Positions 1 through 7,822 of a DNA stretch of 33,311 nt are shown in pieces. Numbering within the stretch: the first letter of the stretch is position 1; each line of letters starts with the position of its first letter. Source of the stretch: Myxococcales bacterium (GTDB taxonomy: Bacteria; Myxococcota_A; Bradymonadia; UBA7976; UBA1532). The notes below the pieces were generated by a model. That model saw only the letters and a program-made list of their open reading frames with translations. It was not told where the DNA came from and ran no database searches. Location: assembly GCA_947488215.1 (NCBI GenBank), contig CANLBD010000005.1, positions 1-33,311 of the forward strand, given 5' to 3'. Both the position numbers and the translations under genes were made by a program.

Positions 1-48
1 GGCCTTGTCGGCGGCGGCCTTGTCGGCGGCGGCCTTGTCGGCGGCGGC
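1..48. repeat. 15-bp tandem repeat (ggccttgtcggcggc x3), cut by window edge
   Basis: Three consecutive copies at 1-15, 16-30 and 31-45; encodes AADKA repeats in the fliO-like gene. Confidence 0.85.
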
Positions 49-492
49 CCAAGACTGAGCCACGGCCTCCGAGCGGGGCAGCGTCACGACAACCGTCTCG
101 CCCACTTCGCGGACCTGAGCTGCAGCGACAACCGCCTCCGGTAAAGCGTCCTTCATACGCACGCGGAGCACCGCGCCCTGGGCGCCCTCAAGCGGGTGCA
201 GCAGCGCGCGGTGAATCGAGGCGTCCGGCATCTGCACCCAGCGGCGAGAGACCGAAGCGCCCGCAATCTCAATGTTGAAGACGTCTCGACCCACGGGCGT
301 GACGCGGACGTCCTCGAGCAGCAAGGGGGCGCGACCGCGAAAGACGAACTCCAGGGCGTCCTTGCGCGGCGTGAACGAGACCTCGGAGAGGGCGGCCTCG
401 CTCACCGCCTGAGCGGCCTGCGCGGCGCACGGCGCGCTCACCGCGCCGAAGAAAACCGAAGCCCCGAGAACCATCGTCGCCAACGACCGCAT
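1..492 (-). CDS. fliO: FliO-position protein, partial (runs off window at base 1): signal peptide, AMIN-like beta domain, AADKA repeats
   Basis: Open frame on minus strand with no stop to base 1, so absent from the ORF track. Reads MRSLATMVLGASVFFGAVSAPCAAQA...KDALEFVFRGRAPLLLEDVRV...VVVTLPRSEAVAQSWAAADKAAADKAAADKA. RBS AAGGGG lies just 5' of the ATG at 492 (alternative ATG at 510). Position after fliN is the canonical fliO slot. Confidence 0.6.
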   Translation of the reverse strand, partial: MRSLATMVLGASVFFGAVSAPCAAQAAQAVSEAALSEVSFTPRKDALEFVFRGRAPLLLEDVRVTPVGRDVFNIEIAGASVSRRWVQMPDASIHRALLHPLEGAQGAVLRVRMKDALPEAVVAAAQVREVGETVVVTLPRSEAVAQSWAAADKAAADKAAADKA

Positions 493-541
493 AATCACCC
501 CTTGACTCATCGCGGGTCTTGCCCGCCGTTCGAGTCAGGGT

Positions 542-561
542 GATTGCAGGCCGCGTGCCAA
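542..561 (-). promoter_or_regulatory. sigma54 (-24/-12) promoter upstream of the fliO-like gene
   Basis: Minus strand reads TTGGCACGCGGCCTGCAATC: GG at 559-558, N10, GC at 547-546. Lies between fliN and the fliO-like gene. Confidence 0.75.
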
Positions 562-572
562 CCGCCGCGAGT

Positions 573-860
573 TCAGTCCCGGAGGCGCTGAATCCGCTCG
601 AGCGGGGAGACAATTTCGGTCAGGCGGACGCCGAACTTTTCGTTGACCACGACCGCCTCGCCCCGCGCGATGACCTTCTCGTTGACGAGGATCTCCAAGG
701 ACTCGCCCGCGAGCTTGTTGAGCTCGACGACGGAGCCGGAGTTCAGCGCGAGCACATCCTTGATGAGCATGCGCACCTTGCCGAGCACGACGGCGACGTC
801 GAGCTCGACGTCATAGAGAAAGTCGATGTTCCGCGGGGCTTCGGCCATTGGGGCCTCCAT
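573..860 (-). CDS. fliN: Flagellar motor switch protein FliN
   Basis: SpoA-type domain: VELDVAVVLGKVRMLIKDVLALNSGSVVELNKLAGESLEILVNEKVIARGEAVVVNEKFGVRLTEIV. Confidence 0.95.
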   Translation of the reverse strand: MEAPMAEAPRNIDFLYDVELDVAVVLGKVRMLIKDVLALNSGSVVELNKLAGESLEILVNEKVIARGEAVVVNEKFGVRLTEIVSPLERIQRLRD

Positions 861-898
861 GGTCCATACAGGGTGTCAACGGGCCGTCGACCGACCGA

Positions 899-1990
899 CT
901 ATTCCTTGACGGCGGGGTCCGGCATGCCGGGTCGCCGAGGCCGCTCGAGCTTACGCATGAGCGGCTTCACGACGCGCGCCGCCAAATAGCCCGCCTTGGT
1001 CGCCGGGCTCACCTCGAACTTGGGCGCGCCCTCGGTCGTCAGCAGGAGCGGGTCCGAGACCGACTGACCGAGCGTGACGACGTCTCCCACCTGCAGGGCA
1101 AGCAGGTCGCGAATGTTGATCTGCGTCTTGCCGAGCAGGACCGTCCCCTCGACGGGCACGTCCATCAAGTGCGTCAGGATCTGCTCGTGCCAGCTCGAGT
1201 CCGTGCTGGCGTTCTCCGCCTGAATGCCGCTCGACAAGTGCTGCCGGATAGGTTCGATCGTGCTGTACGGGATGACCACCTGCACGGTGCCGCGCAGGTT
1301 CTCCATCTCGAGCTCAAAGCTCGTGAGAACAACGACGTCGCTCGGCGGCACGACCGCGAGGAACTGCGGGTTGATCTCCGTCCGCATGTACTCGCCCTGC
1401 AGCGGAAAGACCGGCTGCCAAGCGCGCTGCAAGTCGTCGAGCAGCAGGTTGACGACCTTGCGGATGATCATCAGCTCAATGCCCGTGAAGTCGCGGCCCT
1501 CGACCTTCTCCTGGGCGTTCGTCGCGCCGCCGAAGAAGTTATTGAGGAACGCGAAGATGAGCTTCGCCTCGATGGCGAGGATACAAGAGCCGCGCAGCGG
1601 GTTTAGCCGGACGATGTTCAGGCAGCTCGGGATCGGCAAGTAGTTCAGGAACTCGCCGTACTTCATCAGGCTCGTGCTCTCCACGCTGACCTGAATGATC
1701 TTGCGGAGGCTGTTCGAGAGCGTGATGCGGAACTGACGCGCGAACCGGTCGTTGATGATGTCCAACGTCGGCATACGACCGCGGATGATGCGGTCCTGGC
1801 TCAGCAGGTCGTACTTGACCGCCCCAGCCCCGGAGTCGCCCCCACCTCCGCCGCCACCGCCTCCGCCGAGTCCAAGCGCGGCTCCACTCCCGCCGCCGCC
1901 ACCCGCCGCGGGCTCAGCCTCGATCTTGCCTTCGTTGACGGCTGAGAGCAGCGCGTCAATCTCAGACTGGGAGAGGATCTGGTCGGACAT
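899..1990 (-). CDS. fliM: Flagellar motor switch protein FliM with Gly-rich N-terminal linker
   Basis: N-terminal CheY-binding motif ILSQSEIDALLSAV, FliM core and C-terminal SpoA domain. Confidence 0.96.
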   Translation of the reverse strand: MSDQILSQSEIDALLSAVNEGKIEAEPAAGGGGGSGAALGLGGGGGGGGGGDSGAGAVKYDLLSQDRIIRGRMPTLDIINDRFARQFRITLSNSLRKIIQVSVESTSLMKYGEFLNYLPIPSCLNIVRLNPLRGSCILAIEAKLIFAFLNNFFGGATNAQEKVEGRDFTGIELMIIRKVVNLLLDDLQRAWQPVFPLQGEYMRTEINPQFLAVVPPSDVVVLTSFELEMENLRGTVQVVIPYSTIEPIRQHLSSGIQAENASTDSSWHEQILTHLMDVPVEGTVLLGKTQINIRDLLALQVGDVVTLGQSVSDPLLLTTEGAPKFEVSPATKAGYLAARVVKPLMRKLERPRRPGMPDPAVKE

Positions 1991-2049
1991 GGGCGAAAAC
2001 TAGCACAGCCCCGCGACGTTGTCGGGCCCGCCGTTCAATTCACGATCCA

Positions 2050-2706
2050 CTATTCGGGCCACATCCCGACGACCTTGATCTCGGGCGCCACGGCCTTCTT
2101 CGCGCGCTTGATCATCACCTTGCGGAGCTGCTCGATCTTCTCGGGGCCGCTCACGTCGGCCACACGCAGTCCGGAGAGCAACATGTTCACTTCGTAGCGA
2201 ATCTTCGAGACTTTGCCCTCGGTGGCCTTCTTCGCCTCCGCCTCGCCCTCGACCTCAACCGCGATCTTGCACTTCAGGAAGCGCTGCTCACCCGGCTCGT
2301 CGAGGTTGATCAAGAAGACCCCGAGACCGACGAGCGTCGTCTTCACCGCGTGGCCGTCAGCCGGTGCCTCGCCATGACCGTCCGCAGCCTCGCCGTGGCC
2401 GTCTGCGGCCTCGCCATGGCCATCTGCGGCCTCGCCGTGACCGTCCGCAGCTTCTCCATGACCTTTGTCTGCGTGCTCGCCCGCCGCGGCAGCAGCGGCC
2501 GCCGCAGGCTTCTTCTTCGCTTTGTCCTTGGGGTCTTCTTCTTCCTTGCCTTTGCCGAGCACGAACATCGCGCCCAGGCCGAGCACGGCGAGCATGTTCA
2601 CGGCGCCCAAGATGACGGGCAGCTTGCTGCCGCCCGCCTTCTTCCCTTCGGCGCCGCCCTCGCCTTCGGCGGCGGCTTCCTCTTTGGGTTTTTCTTCGCT
2701 CGCCAT
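2050..2706 (-). CDS. fliL: Flagellar basal body-associated protein FliL with His/Gly/Glu repeat linker
   Basis: Single TM (LPVILGAVNMLAVLGLGAMFVLG), FliL C-terminal domain (FLINLDEPGEQRFLKCKIAVEVE), position before fliM. Confidence 0.88.
   Translation of the reverse strand: MASEEKPKEEAAAEGEGGAEGKKAGGSKLPVILGAVNMLAVLGLGAMFVLGKGKEEEDPKDKAKKKPAAAAAAAAGEHADKGHGEAADGHGEAADGHGEAADGHGEAADGHGEAPADGHAVKTTLVGLGVFLINLDEPGEQRFLKCKIAVEVEGEAEAKKATEGKVSKIRYEVNMLLSGLRVADVSGPEKIEQLRKVMIKRAKKAVAPEIKVVGMWPE
2350..2460 (-). repeat. 21-bp tandem repeats encoding (HGEAADG)n in FliL
   Basis: Protein segment GHGEAADGHGEAADGHGEAADGHGEAADGHGEAPADGH. Confidence 0.85.
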
Positions 2707-2738
2707 AGTTCTCCCTACCGTGTCCTCTACCCTACAGG

Positions 2739-2774
2739 AAAAAAAAACCGCCCGCCGTGGGTCGCGGCGGGCGG
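2739..2774 (-). terminator. Intrinsic terminator, minus strand, 33 bp upstream of fliL start
   Basis: Perfect 10-bp stem ccgcccgccg (2748-2757) / cggcgggcgg (2765-2774), 7-nt loop, then nine T on the minus strand (A9 at 2739-2747). Confidence 0.92.
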
Positions 2775-3214
2775 TTCAGATTCACTCGGATTCGGTACAC
2801 GCTTCAAAAAGACAACAGCCATGAGCCGAAGTTCGGCGAGCAGTGGGTCAAACCGCCCGAAACGATGGCCTCGCACCGTCTCATGGAGACAAAAAATGGG
2901 TCGTACAACACAACTACACGAACACGTTGCTGTTGGGCGCAGCCTCCTTTCGTACGTTCATGTGCCCCACCTCAGCCGGGTCCTTCCCTGGTCCCTTCGT
3001 CGGCCGGCCGCCACCCGGCTCATGCTGCCTGGACCCGGAGCGACGCCTTCCGTGGCGCGCCATAGAACCGGGTAATCTGGTCCTTCCCTGGACCAGCCAG
3101 CATGAGCCGGGTGTTCGGGCGACCTCCCACGTCCGTGCGAAAAGCCGGGCCCCCTCGCCTTGCGAGAGAGCCCTGGCCGACGCTTTCGGTGGAGGAGCTC
3201 GTTCACTCACCGCT
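2775..3214 (-). ncRNA. Putative sigma54-transcribed structured leader or small RNA upstream of fliL
   Basis: Non-coding interval between a strong sigma54 promoter (3221-3241) and an intrinsic terminator (2739-2774); contains inverted and direct repeats; only Arg/Pro/Gly-rich ORFs without an RBS. Confidence 0.5.
3013..3112. repeat. Imperfect inverted repeat, 20-bp arms (19/20)
   Basis: acccggctcatgctgcctgg (3013-3032) versus ccagccagcatgagccgggt (3093-3112). Confidence 0.85.
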
Positions 3215-3220
3215 CACACA

Positions 3221-3241
3221 CCAATGCGAGCGGCGTGCCAA
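3221..3241 (-). promoter_or_regulatory. sigma54 (-24/-12) promoter reading toward fliL
   Basis: Minus strand TTGGCACGCCGCTCGCATTGG: GG at 3239-3238, N10, GC at 3227-3226. Immediately after the flgE stop. Confidence 0.8.
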
Positions 3242-3245
3242 TGAA

Positions 3246-4562
3246 TCAACGGATCAACTGAAAGACCTCCTGCAACAGAGAGTCCGCCGTCGTGATGGTC
3301 TTGACGTTTGCCTGGTAGGCCTTCTGGTAGGCGAGCAGGTCGATGAACTGGTCGCTGATCTCCACGTTCGATTGCTCGAGCGTGCCGCCCGCGATGGAGC
3401 CGCGGCCGCCCGTCTGCGCGACGCCGATGTTCGCCTGGCCGCTGTCGGGCGTCTCGATGTAGCGATTTCCGCCCACGGAGTTGAGGCCCGTCGGATCGTC
3501 AAATCGCGCCATCGCGACCTGCCCGAGCGTCAAGGTCTTGCCGTTCGTGAAGCCACCCGTGATCAAGCCGGCGGAGTTCACGCTGATGGTCTCCAAGTTG
3601 CCGGTGCCATAGCCATCCTGAGTCAGGAAGCTCGCGGCGCTCTCGGCGACCGTATTCCACTGCGTGCTGCCGCCGCGTCCGGTCCCGCCCGCGGCGATCG
3701 GGTCGCCCCAGTTGAAGTTCAGCGCCCCGGCGTTCGCGCCACCCGTCCACGGCACAGCCACCGGGTTCGGCGTCGTCGCGTTCTGCAGACGCCCCTGCCC
3801 GTCGAACGTCAGCTGGCCCAGGTTCGTCACGACCGGGGTGCCGGCGACGCCGCCCGCGATGTCACCGCCGTCGATCGCCATGTTCATGTCCCACACATCG
3901 GGGGCGGTGCTCACATGCGTCCCGTACACATCGACCTGATGGGAAGTCCCGAGGCTGTCGAAGACGACCATCGAGGTCTTGAAGGACGACGTCGTGTCCG
4001 CGTTCGCGATCTGGAAGCCCGGCGCCGGCACCACCGGGTCGCTGGGCCGCAGGTTCGCGTGGATCGTCATGTTGCTCGTCGCGAGCGGGTCAAGGCTCCG
4101 CCGCGTGACCTGAATATCGCCGAGCGTCGCCGTCAGGTTGCCCGTGGGGTCGGCGCCGTAGCCCTGCACACGGAAGCCGCTCTGGTTGACCAAGTTGCCC
4201 TGGTCGTCGAACCGGAACGAGCCCGCCCGCGTGAAGTAGTTCTGCGTCACGCCGCCCTGGGTGCCCTTGACGATGAAGAAGCCGTCACCGCTGATGGCCA
4301 TGTCGGTCGGGACGCCCGTGTTCTGCATCGCGCCCTGCGTGAACAGGCTCTCGACTCGGGCGAGCGACACGCCCTTGCCGACCTGGTTCGTGCCGCTGGT
4401 GCCGACGATGAACTGGCTGATCAGGTCTTCGAAGTGCGCGCGAGACGCCTTGAAGCCGGTTGTGTTCACGTTCGCGATGTTATTGCCGATGACACCGATT
4501 GCGGTGCCCGCGGCGCCGAGACCGGTGTTGGCGGTGTAGAGCGACGCCAGAATATTTCCCAT
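3246..4562 (-). CDS. flgE: Flagellar hook protein FlgE
   Basis: MGNILASLYTANTGLGAAGTAIGVIGNNIANVNTTGFKASRAHFEDL... and C-terminal SNVEISDQFIDLLAYQKAYQANVKTITTADSLLQEV. ORF track start 4652 is probably too long; AAAGGAA RBS precedes the ATG at 4562. Confidence 0.93.
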   Translation of the reverse strand: MGNILASLYTANTGLGAAGTAIGVIGNNIANVNTTGFKASRAHFEDLISQFIVGTSGTNQVGKGVSLARVESLFTQGAMQNTGVPTDMAISGDGFFIVKGTQGGVTQNYFTRAGSFRFDDQGNLVNQSGFRVQGYGADPTGNLTATLGDIQVTRRSLDPLATSNMTIHANLRPSDPVVPAPGFQIANADTTSSFKTSMVVFDSLGTSHQVDVYGTHVSTAPDVWDMNMAIDGGDIAGGVAGTPVVTNLGQLTFDGQGRLQNATTPNPVAVPWTGGANAGALNFNWGDPIAAGGTGRGGSTQWNTVAESAASFLTQDGYGTGNLETISVNSAGLITGGFTNGKTLTLGQVAMARFDDPTGLNSVGGNRYIETPDSGQANIGVAQTGGRGSIAGGTLEQSNVEISDQFIDLLAYQKAYQANVKTITTADSLLQEVFQLIR

Positions 4563-4648
4563 ACGGATTCCTTTCGTACGCCCGTTCCATGGGCGCCGTG
4601 GACGCGTGGTGCGGCGCTGTGCCGCGCGGCCATCCTGGCCTGTGCCTC

Positions 4649-5059
4649 TCAATCGAGAATGAGCGCGCTGTCTATCTGAGTAAAAACGTGATTCCTGAGC
4701 TCGCTGGGAGAGAGCGCCTTCGTCACGGTGCGTTGGGGCACGTCCACGACGAATGCCGCGTACCGCGCCATCAAAAGCCCCGTCTTTCCGCCACCCTTTG
4801 CGAGCGTGTCCATCCCAACGCCAATCTGGTCGAGCTCGACCTGGCCGAGCGGGATTCCGCGCATGTAAAGCGCCTCTTGAACCTCTGATGCGATCCGGAC
4901 GCGCCCGCCTCCGAGCTCGCCCGACAAGATGTCTTCGAATGAGATCCCACCGGACCGACCGCCCTCGAGCGCACCACGACGCTCCTCGACCCGGGTTGGG
5001 TCGACGATGGAGCGTGGGCCGCCGCGTGGCAGCAGGACGTTGAGACCGTCATTCGCCAA
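4649..5059 (-). CDS. Flagellar operon protein of the TIGR02530 type (between flgD and flgE)
   Basis: RIASEVQEALYMRGIPLGQVELDQIGVGMDTLAKGGGKTGLLMARYAAFVVDVPQRTVTKAL; canonical flgD-X-flgE position. Confidence 0.75.
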   Translation of the reverse strand: MANDGLNVLLPRGGPRSIVDPTRVEERRGALEGGRSGGISFEDILSGELGGGRVRIASEVQEALYMRGIPLGQVELDQIGVGMDTLAKGGGKTGLLMARYAAFVVDVPQRTVTKALSPSELRNHVFTQIDSALILD

Positions 5060-5062
5060 GCC

Positions 5063-5740
5063 TTACTCCCCCGAGACTTCGAGGACGTCGGACAGCTTCA
5101 GGCGGCGGTCACCGACCATCAGCTCCGGGTACCCCTGGTCGAAGCGCACGCCCGTCACCGTGCCTCGGACATAAGTGTCAACGCCCACGGCGCCGTTCTC
5201 GCCCTCGGCCTCGACCTCAACTTTGTAGCGACCCGGCACCATCCGGCGCCCGTTCATGTCTGTCCCGTTCCACGTGAACTCACCGCGTCCGTTCGCTGCG
5301 ACGGTCACCTCTTGGGTGTAGATGACCTCGCCGGAGTCGTCGCGCACGTTCACAGTCACCTTCTCAACGCTCGGGTCCGACACAGCAAAGTTCATGCTCG
5401 GCTGGTTCGACTCATCGAGCGACAGGTCGCTGCCTGTCGCGAGGACCTCTTTGCCGACGAACCGAATCGCCGACTGCGAGTTCGCCGACAACTGTCCGAC
5501 TGCCAGCGTGTCCACGCCGCGGTTCAAGTTCATGAGCTGCTCAAGCGTCGAGAACTGGGTGAGCTGCTGCATGTACTGGTCGCTGTCTTGCGGATTCAGC
5601 GGGTCCTGGTTGCCAATCTGAGCCACGAGGAGCTTCAGGAACTGTTCCTTTTCGATGGACGCCTTGCGGGTGTCCGACGCGCCTTCGAAGCCCGTCGCCC
5701 CCCCCGCTCGAAGCGCGTCAAGTGCGCCCACTGCTGCCAT
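5063..5740 (-). CDS. flgD: Flagellar hook assembly protein FlgD
   Basis: KEQFLKLLVAQIGNQDPLNPQDSDQYMQQLTQFSTLEQLMNLN and FlgD Ig-like C-terminus. Confidence 0.94.
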   Translation of the reverse strand: MAAVGALDALRAGGATGFEGASDTRKASIEKEQFLKLLVAQIGNQDPLNPQDSDQYMQQLTQFSTLEQLMNLNRGVDTLAVGQLSANSQSAIRFVGKEVLATGSDLSLDESNQPSMNFAVSDPSVEKVTVNVRDDSGEVIYTQEVTVAANGRGEFTWNGTDMNGRRMVPGRYKVEVEAEGENGAVGVDTYVRGTVTGVRFDQGYPELMVGDRRLKLSDVLEVSGE

Positions 5741-5757
5741 CGCTCACTCCTCTCTCA

Positions 5758-7050
5758 TCAAGCCGTCAGGTCGAGTCGTCCACGCGCGCCCCCGCTTCGG
5801 CCGCTGAGCGACCGCTGAGCCGGCGTGGCCTCCGCGACACCGTCCTCGAGCAAGACCGCTCCGTCTTCGTCCGGCCGATGCTCATCGCGTCGCCCCTGAC
5901 CAGACCGTTGGTCTTGCTGTCGAACCTCGACATGAACTGAATGCAGGCCCTGTGCCAACAGGTCCCGGCGGAGCTGGTCGAGGCCCTGAGCCACGAGATC
6001 CCGCACGCCCGCGTGCTCCGTCGTCACGTACAAACGCGCCTGAGTGCCCTCAAGCTCAAGGCGCACGTGCATCTTGCCGAGCTCTGCCGGCTCAAGCCGA
6101 ATCTCGGCGGCCGTCCGCCCCCCCTGGGTGACCATGCGCAGACCGTCGTCAATCTGACGCAGCACCGCCGACTCACTGACACCCTCGGGAAGCGCGGGCA
6201 GCGCAGAGACATACGTCGACAGGGGCGCAGCGGGCGTGGTCGTCACGGGCGCTTGGGTCGGCGTAAAGAGCTGACCCGGCGCAGCCCCCTCGCCCATGTG
6301 CCCGAGCTTGGCGTGCGCGTTCCGTTGCCCGCTGAGCACCGCGGCGAGGTCGGCCTCGGCCTTCACGTGCTGCGCCTCCGCGTTGAGCGTCAGAGTCGCC
6401 GTGTTTTCGGTGCCCTCGACCGTGTCCAGCTCCAGCGCCGCGTCGCCGTCATCAAGGCTGTCGAGCGATTCGCCGTCTGCAGTCCGTGCCCCGCGACCGC
6501 CGATCGTCACGCTCTCGGGTGTCGAGGTGTTGGCCGCCCCCCCGAACGTGGGCAGCGGCCCGGTGCGAGCCGCCAGCATCTGCGCGAGCTGCTGAGTAAA
6601 GGCCTGCTGCGTCCCAGCGCCCTGCAGAGCGTCGAGCGCAGCGCGCGCCCCCCCACCCTCGCTCGGCGCCCCTTGGAGCGCCTGAGTCCATGCGGCGAGG
6701 CCGGCGGCAGCCCCCTCCGCCGCGCTCGCCGAGCCCAGGAGGCCGCCTTTGAAGCCGCCGCCGCCTTGCCCTTGCAGAGCTTGGAGGGCGCTGAGCTGAG
6801 GCACCCGCACCTCGATCGCCCCCGCCATGCCGAGCATCGCAGACCGCGCCGCTTGGTCGAGCGACTGCGCGTCTGCGAACGCCTGCGCGCTCTCTACGGC
6901 GGCGACCTCGGCCGCGCTCAGCGCCGCACCAAAAGCGGCCGCTTGGCTCGCGTGCGCGGGGCCACCGCCGCCTGCGGTCGGCGTCATGGCCGGGCCAGCC
7001 CCGACGTTCAAGTTCATGCTCGGCATCACGTCCATGTGAGGCTCCCGCAT
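5758..7050 (-). CDS. fliK: Flagellar hook-length control protein FliK
   Basis: C-terminal Flg_hook signature AEIRLEPAELGKMHVRLELEGTQARLYVTTEHAGVRDLVAQGLDQLRRDLLAQGL; low-complexity N-terminus; precedes flgD. Confidence 0.88.
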   Translation of the reverse strand: MREPHMDVMPSMNLNVGAGPAMTPTAGGGGPAHASQAAAFGAALSAAEVAAVESAQAFADAQSLDQAARSAMLGMAGAIEVRVPQLSALQALQGQGGGGFKGGLLGSASAAEGAAAGLAAWTQALQGAPSEGGGARAALDALQGAGTQQAFTQQLAQMLAARTGPLPTFGGAANTSTPESVTIGGRGARTADGESLDSLDDGDAALELDTVEGTENTATLTLNAEAQHVKAEADLAAVLSGQRNAHAKLGHMGEGAAPGQLFTPTQAPVTTTPAAPLSTYVSALPALPEGVSESAVLRQIDDGLRMVTQGGRTAAEIRLEPAELGKMHVRLELEGTQARLYVTTEHAGVRDLVAQGLDQLRRDLLAQGLHSVHVEVRQQDQRSGQGRRDEHRPDEDGAVLLEDGVAEATPAQRSLSGRSGGARGRLDLTA

Positions 7051-7081
7051 CGTGGCGAGCCCGGTCGGGCCCGCGGTGTTT

Positions 7082-7822
7082 CTATTCGCTCTCGCCGGCC
7101 TCCATGGCCTGCTTCTTCTTGAGGCGCGCCAGCTTCTCCGACAGGCGCGCCGCCTTCGCCGGGTCGATGCTGCCGAGCACCTTCGCCGTCGTCTTGTCCT
7201 TGAGCTTGCCGAGCACCTCGATCACCAAGTCTTCGTCCATCTCGGGCGCGACCTTGGCGATCTCGGCGGGCTTCATCTTCTCGAAGACGCGCGAGAGCCG
7301 CTCGACCGCCTCTTTGCGACGCCCCGCCTCCTCGCCGTCGTCGACCTTGGCCTTCTCCGCGTCGACCTTCTTCTTGTCCTCGGCCTCTTTCTTGGCCTTC
7401 TCGGCGGCCTCGTCGCGCGCCTTGAGCGTGCTCGACAGCTCCGTCTGGACCATGCGGAGCGCTTTGATCCGCAACTCCAGGTCGAGCTGTGACTTCTTCA
7501 GGCGCTTTTCCCGCAGCGCGACCTCTTTCTCGCGACGCGCGACCTCTGCGAGGCGCTTCTCCGTCTGCTTGAAGATACGCAGGCGCGTCGGGTCATCGAG
7601 CGGGGCGGTCGGGTCAAGCCGGTCCTCGGGGTTCTCCGGGTTCTCAGGCTCCGGCGCGGGTTCCGCATCCGGCTCAGGCGCAGCGTCGACCTCCGCGTCG
7701 CTGTCGGGCGCCGAAGGCGCTCCGCTCGCGGGTGCGCTTGCTGGCTCGGCTTGCGGCTGCGCCGACACGCCGAGCGGCGCACCGAGCGCGAGCAACAACA
7801 ACAGGTTGCGGGTCACGCTCAT
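7082..7822 (-). CDS. Secreted coiled-coil MotE-like protein (MgtE_N-type C-terminus)
   Basis: N-terminal signal peptide (LLLLLALGAPLGVSAQ), coiled coil, C-terminal MKPAEIAKVAPEMDEDLVIEVLGKLKDKTTAKVLGSIDPAKAARLSEKLARLK. Confidence 0.78.
   Translation of the reverse strand: MSVTRNLLLLLALGAPLGVSAQPQAEPASAPASGAPSAPDSDAEVDAAPEPDAEPAPEPENPENPEDRLDPTAPLDDPTRLRIFKQTEKRLAEVARREKEVALREKRLKKSQLDLELRIKALRMVQTELSSTLKARDEAAEKAKKEAEDKKKVDAEKAKVDDGEEAGRRKEAVERLSRVFEKMKPAEIAKVAPEMDEDLVIEVLGKLKDKTTAKVLGSIDPAKAARLSEKLARLKKKQAMEAGESE

Noticed and set aside
1-48. CRISPR array
   Set aside because: Units are contiguous 15-bp in-frame repeats with no spacers.
269-613. 114-aa minus-strand ORF in the track
   Set aside because: Overlaps the fliO-like frame in another phase and runs across the sigma54 promoter; Arg/Gly-rich shadow.
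3053-3062. tggcgcgcca palindrome
   Set aside because: Short GC palindrome expected by chance at this base composition.
2914-3210. 98-aa and 82-aa minus-strand ORFs in the fliL leader
   Set aside because: Arg/Pro/Gly-rich, no RBS, start at or near the predicted TSS; cover the inverted repeats. Treated as non-coding, though ribosome profiling would settle it.
2775-3214. Known c-di-GMP (GEMM) riboswitch in the leader
   Set aside because: I do not see the conserved GEMM-type GACGCAAAGC-like core; cannot exclude other classes without a covariance model search.
3102-4679. 525-aa plus-strand ORF
   Set aside because: Antisense shadow of flgE that also crosses the sigma54 promoter.
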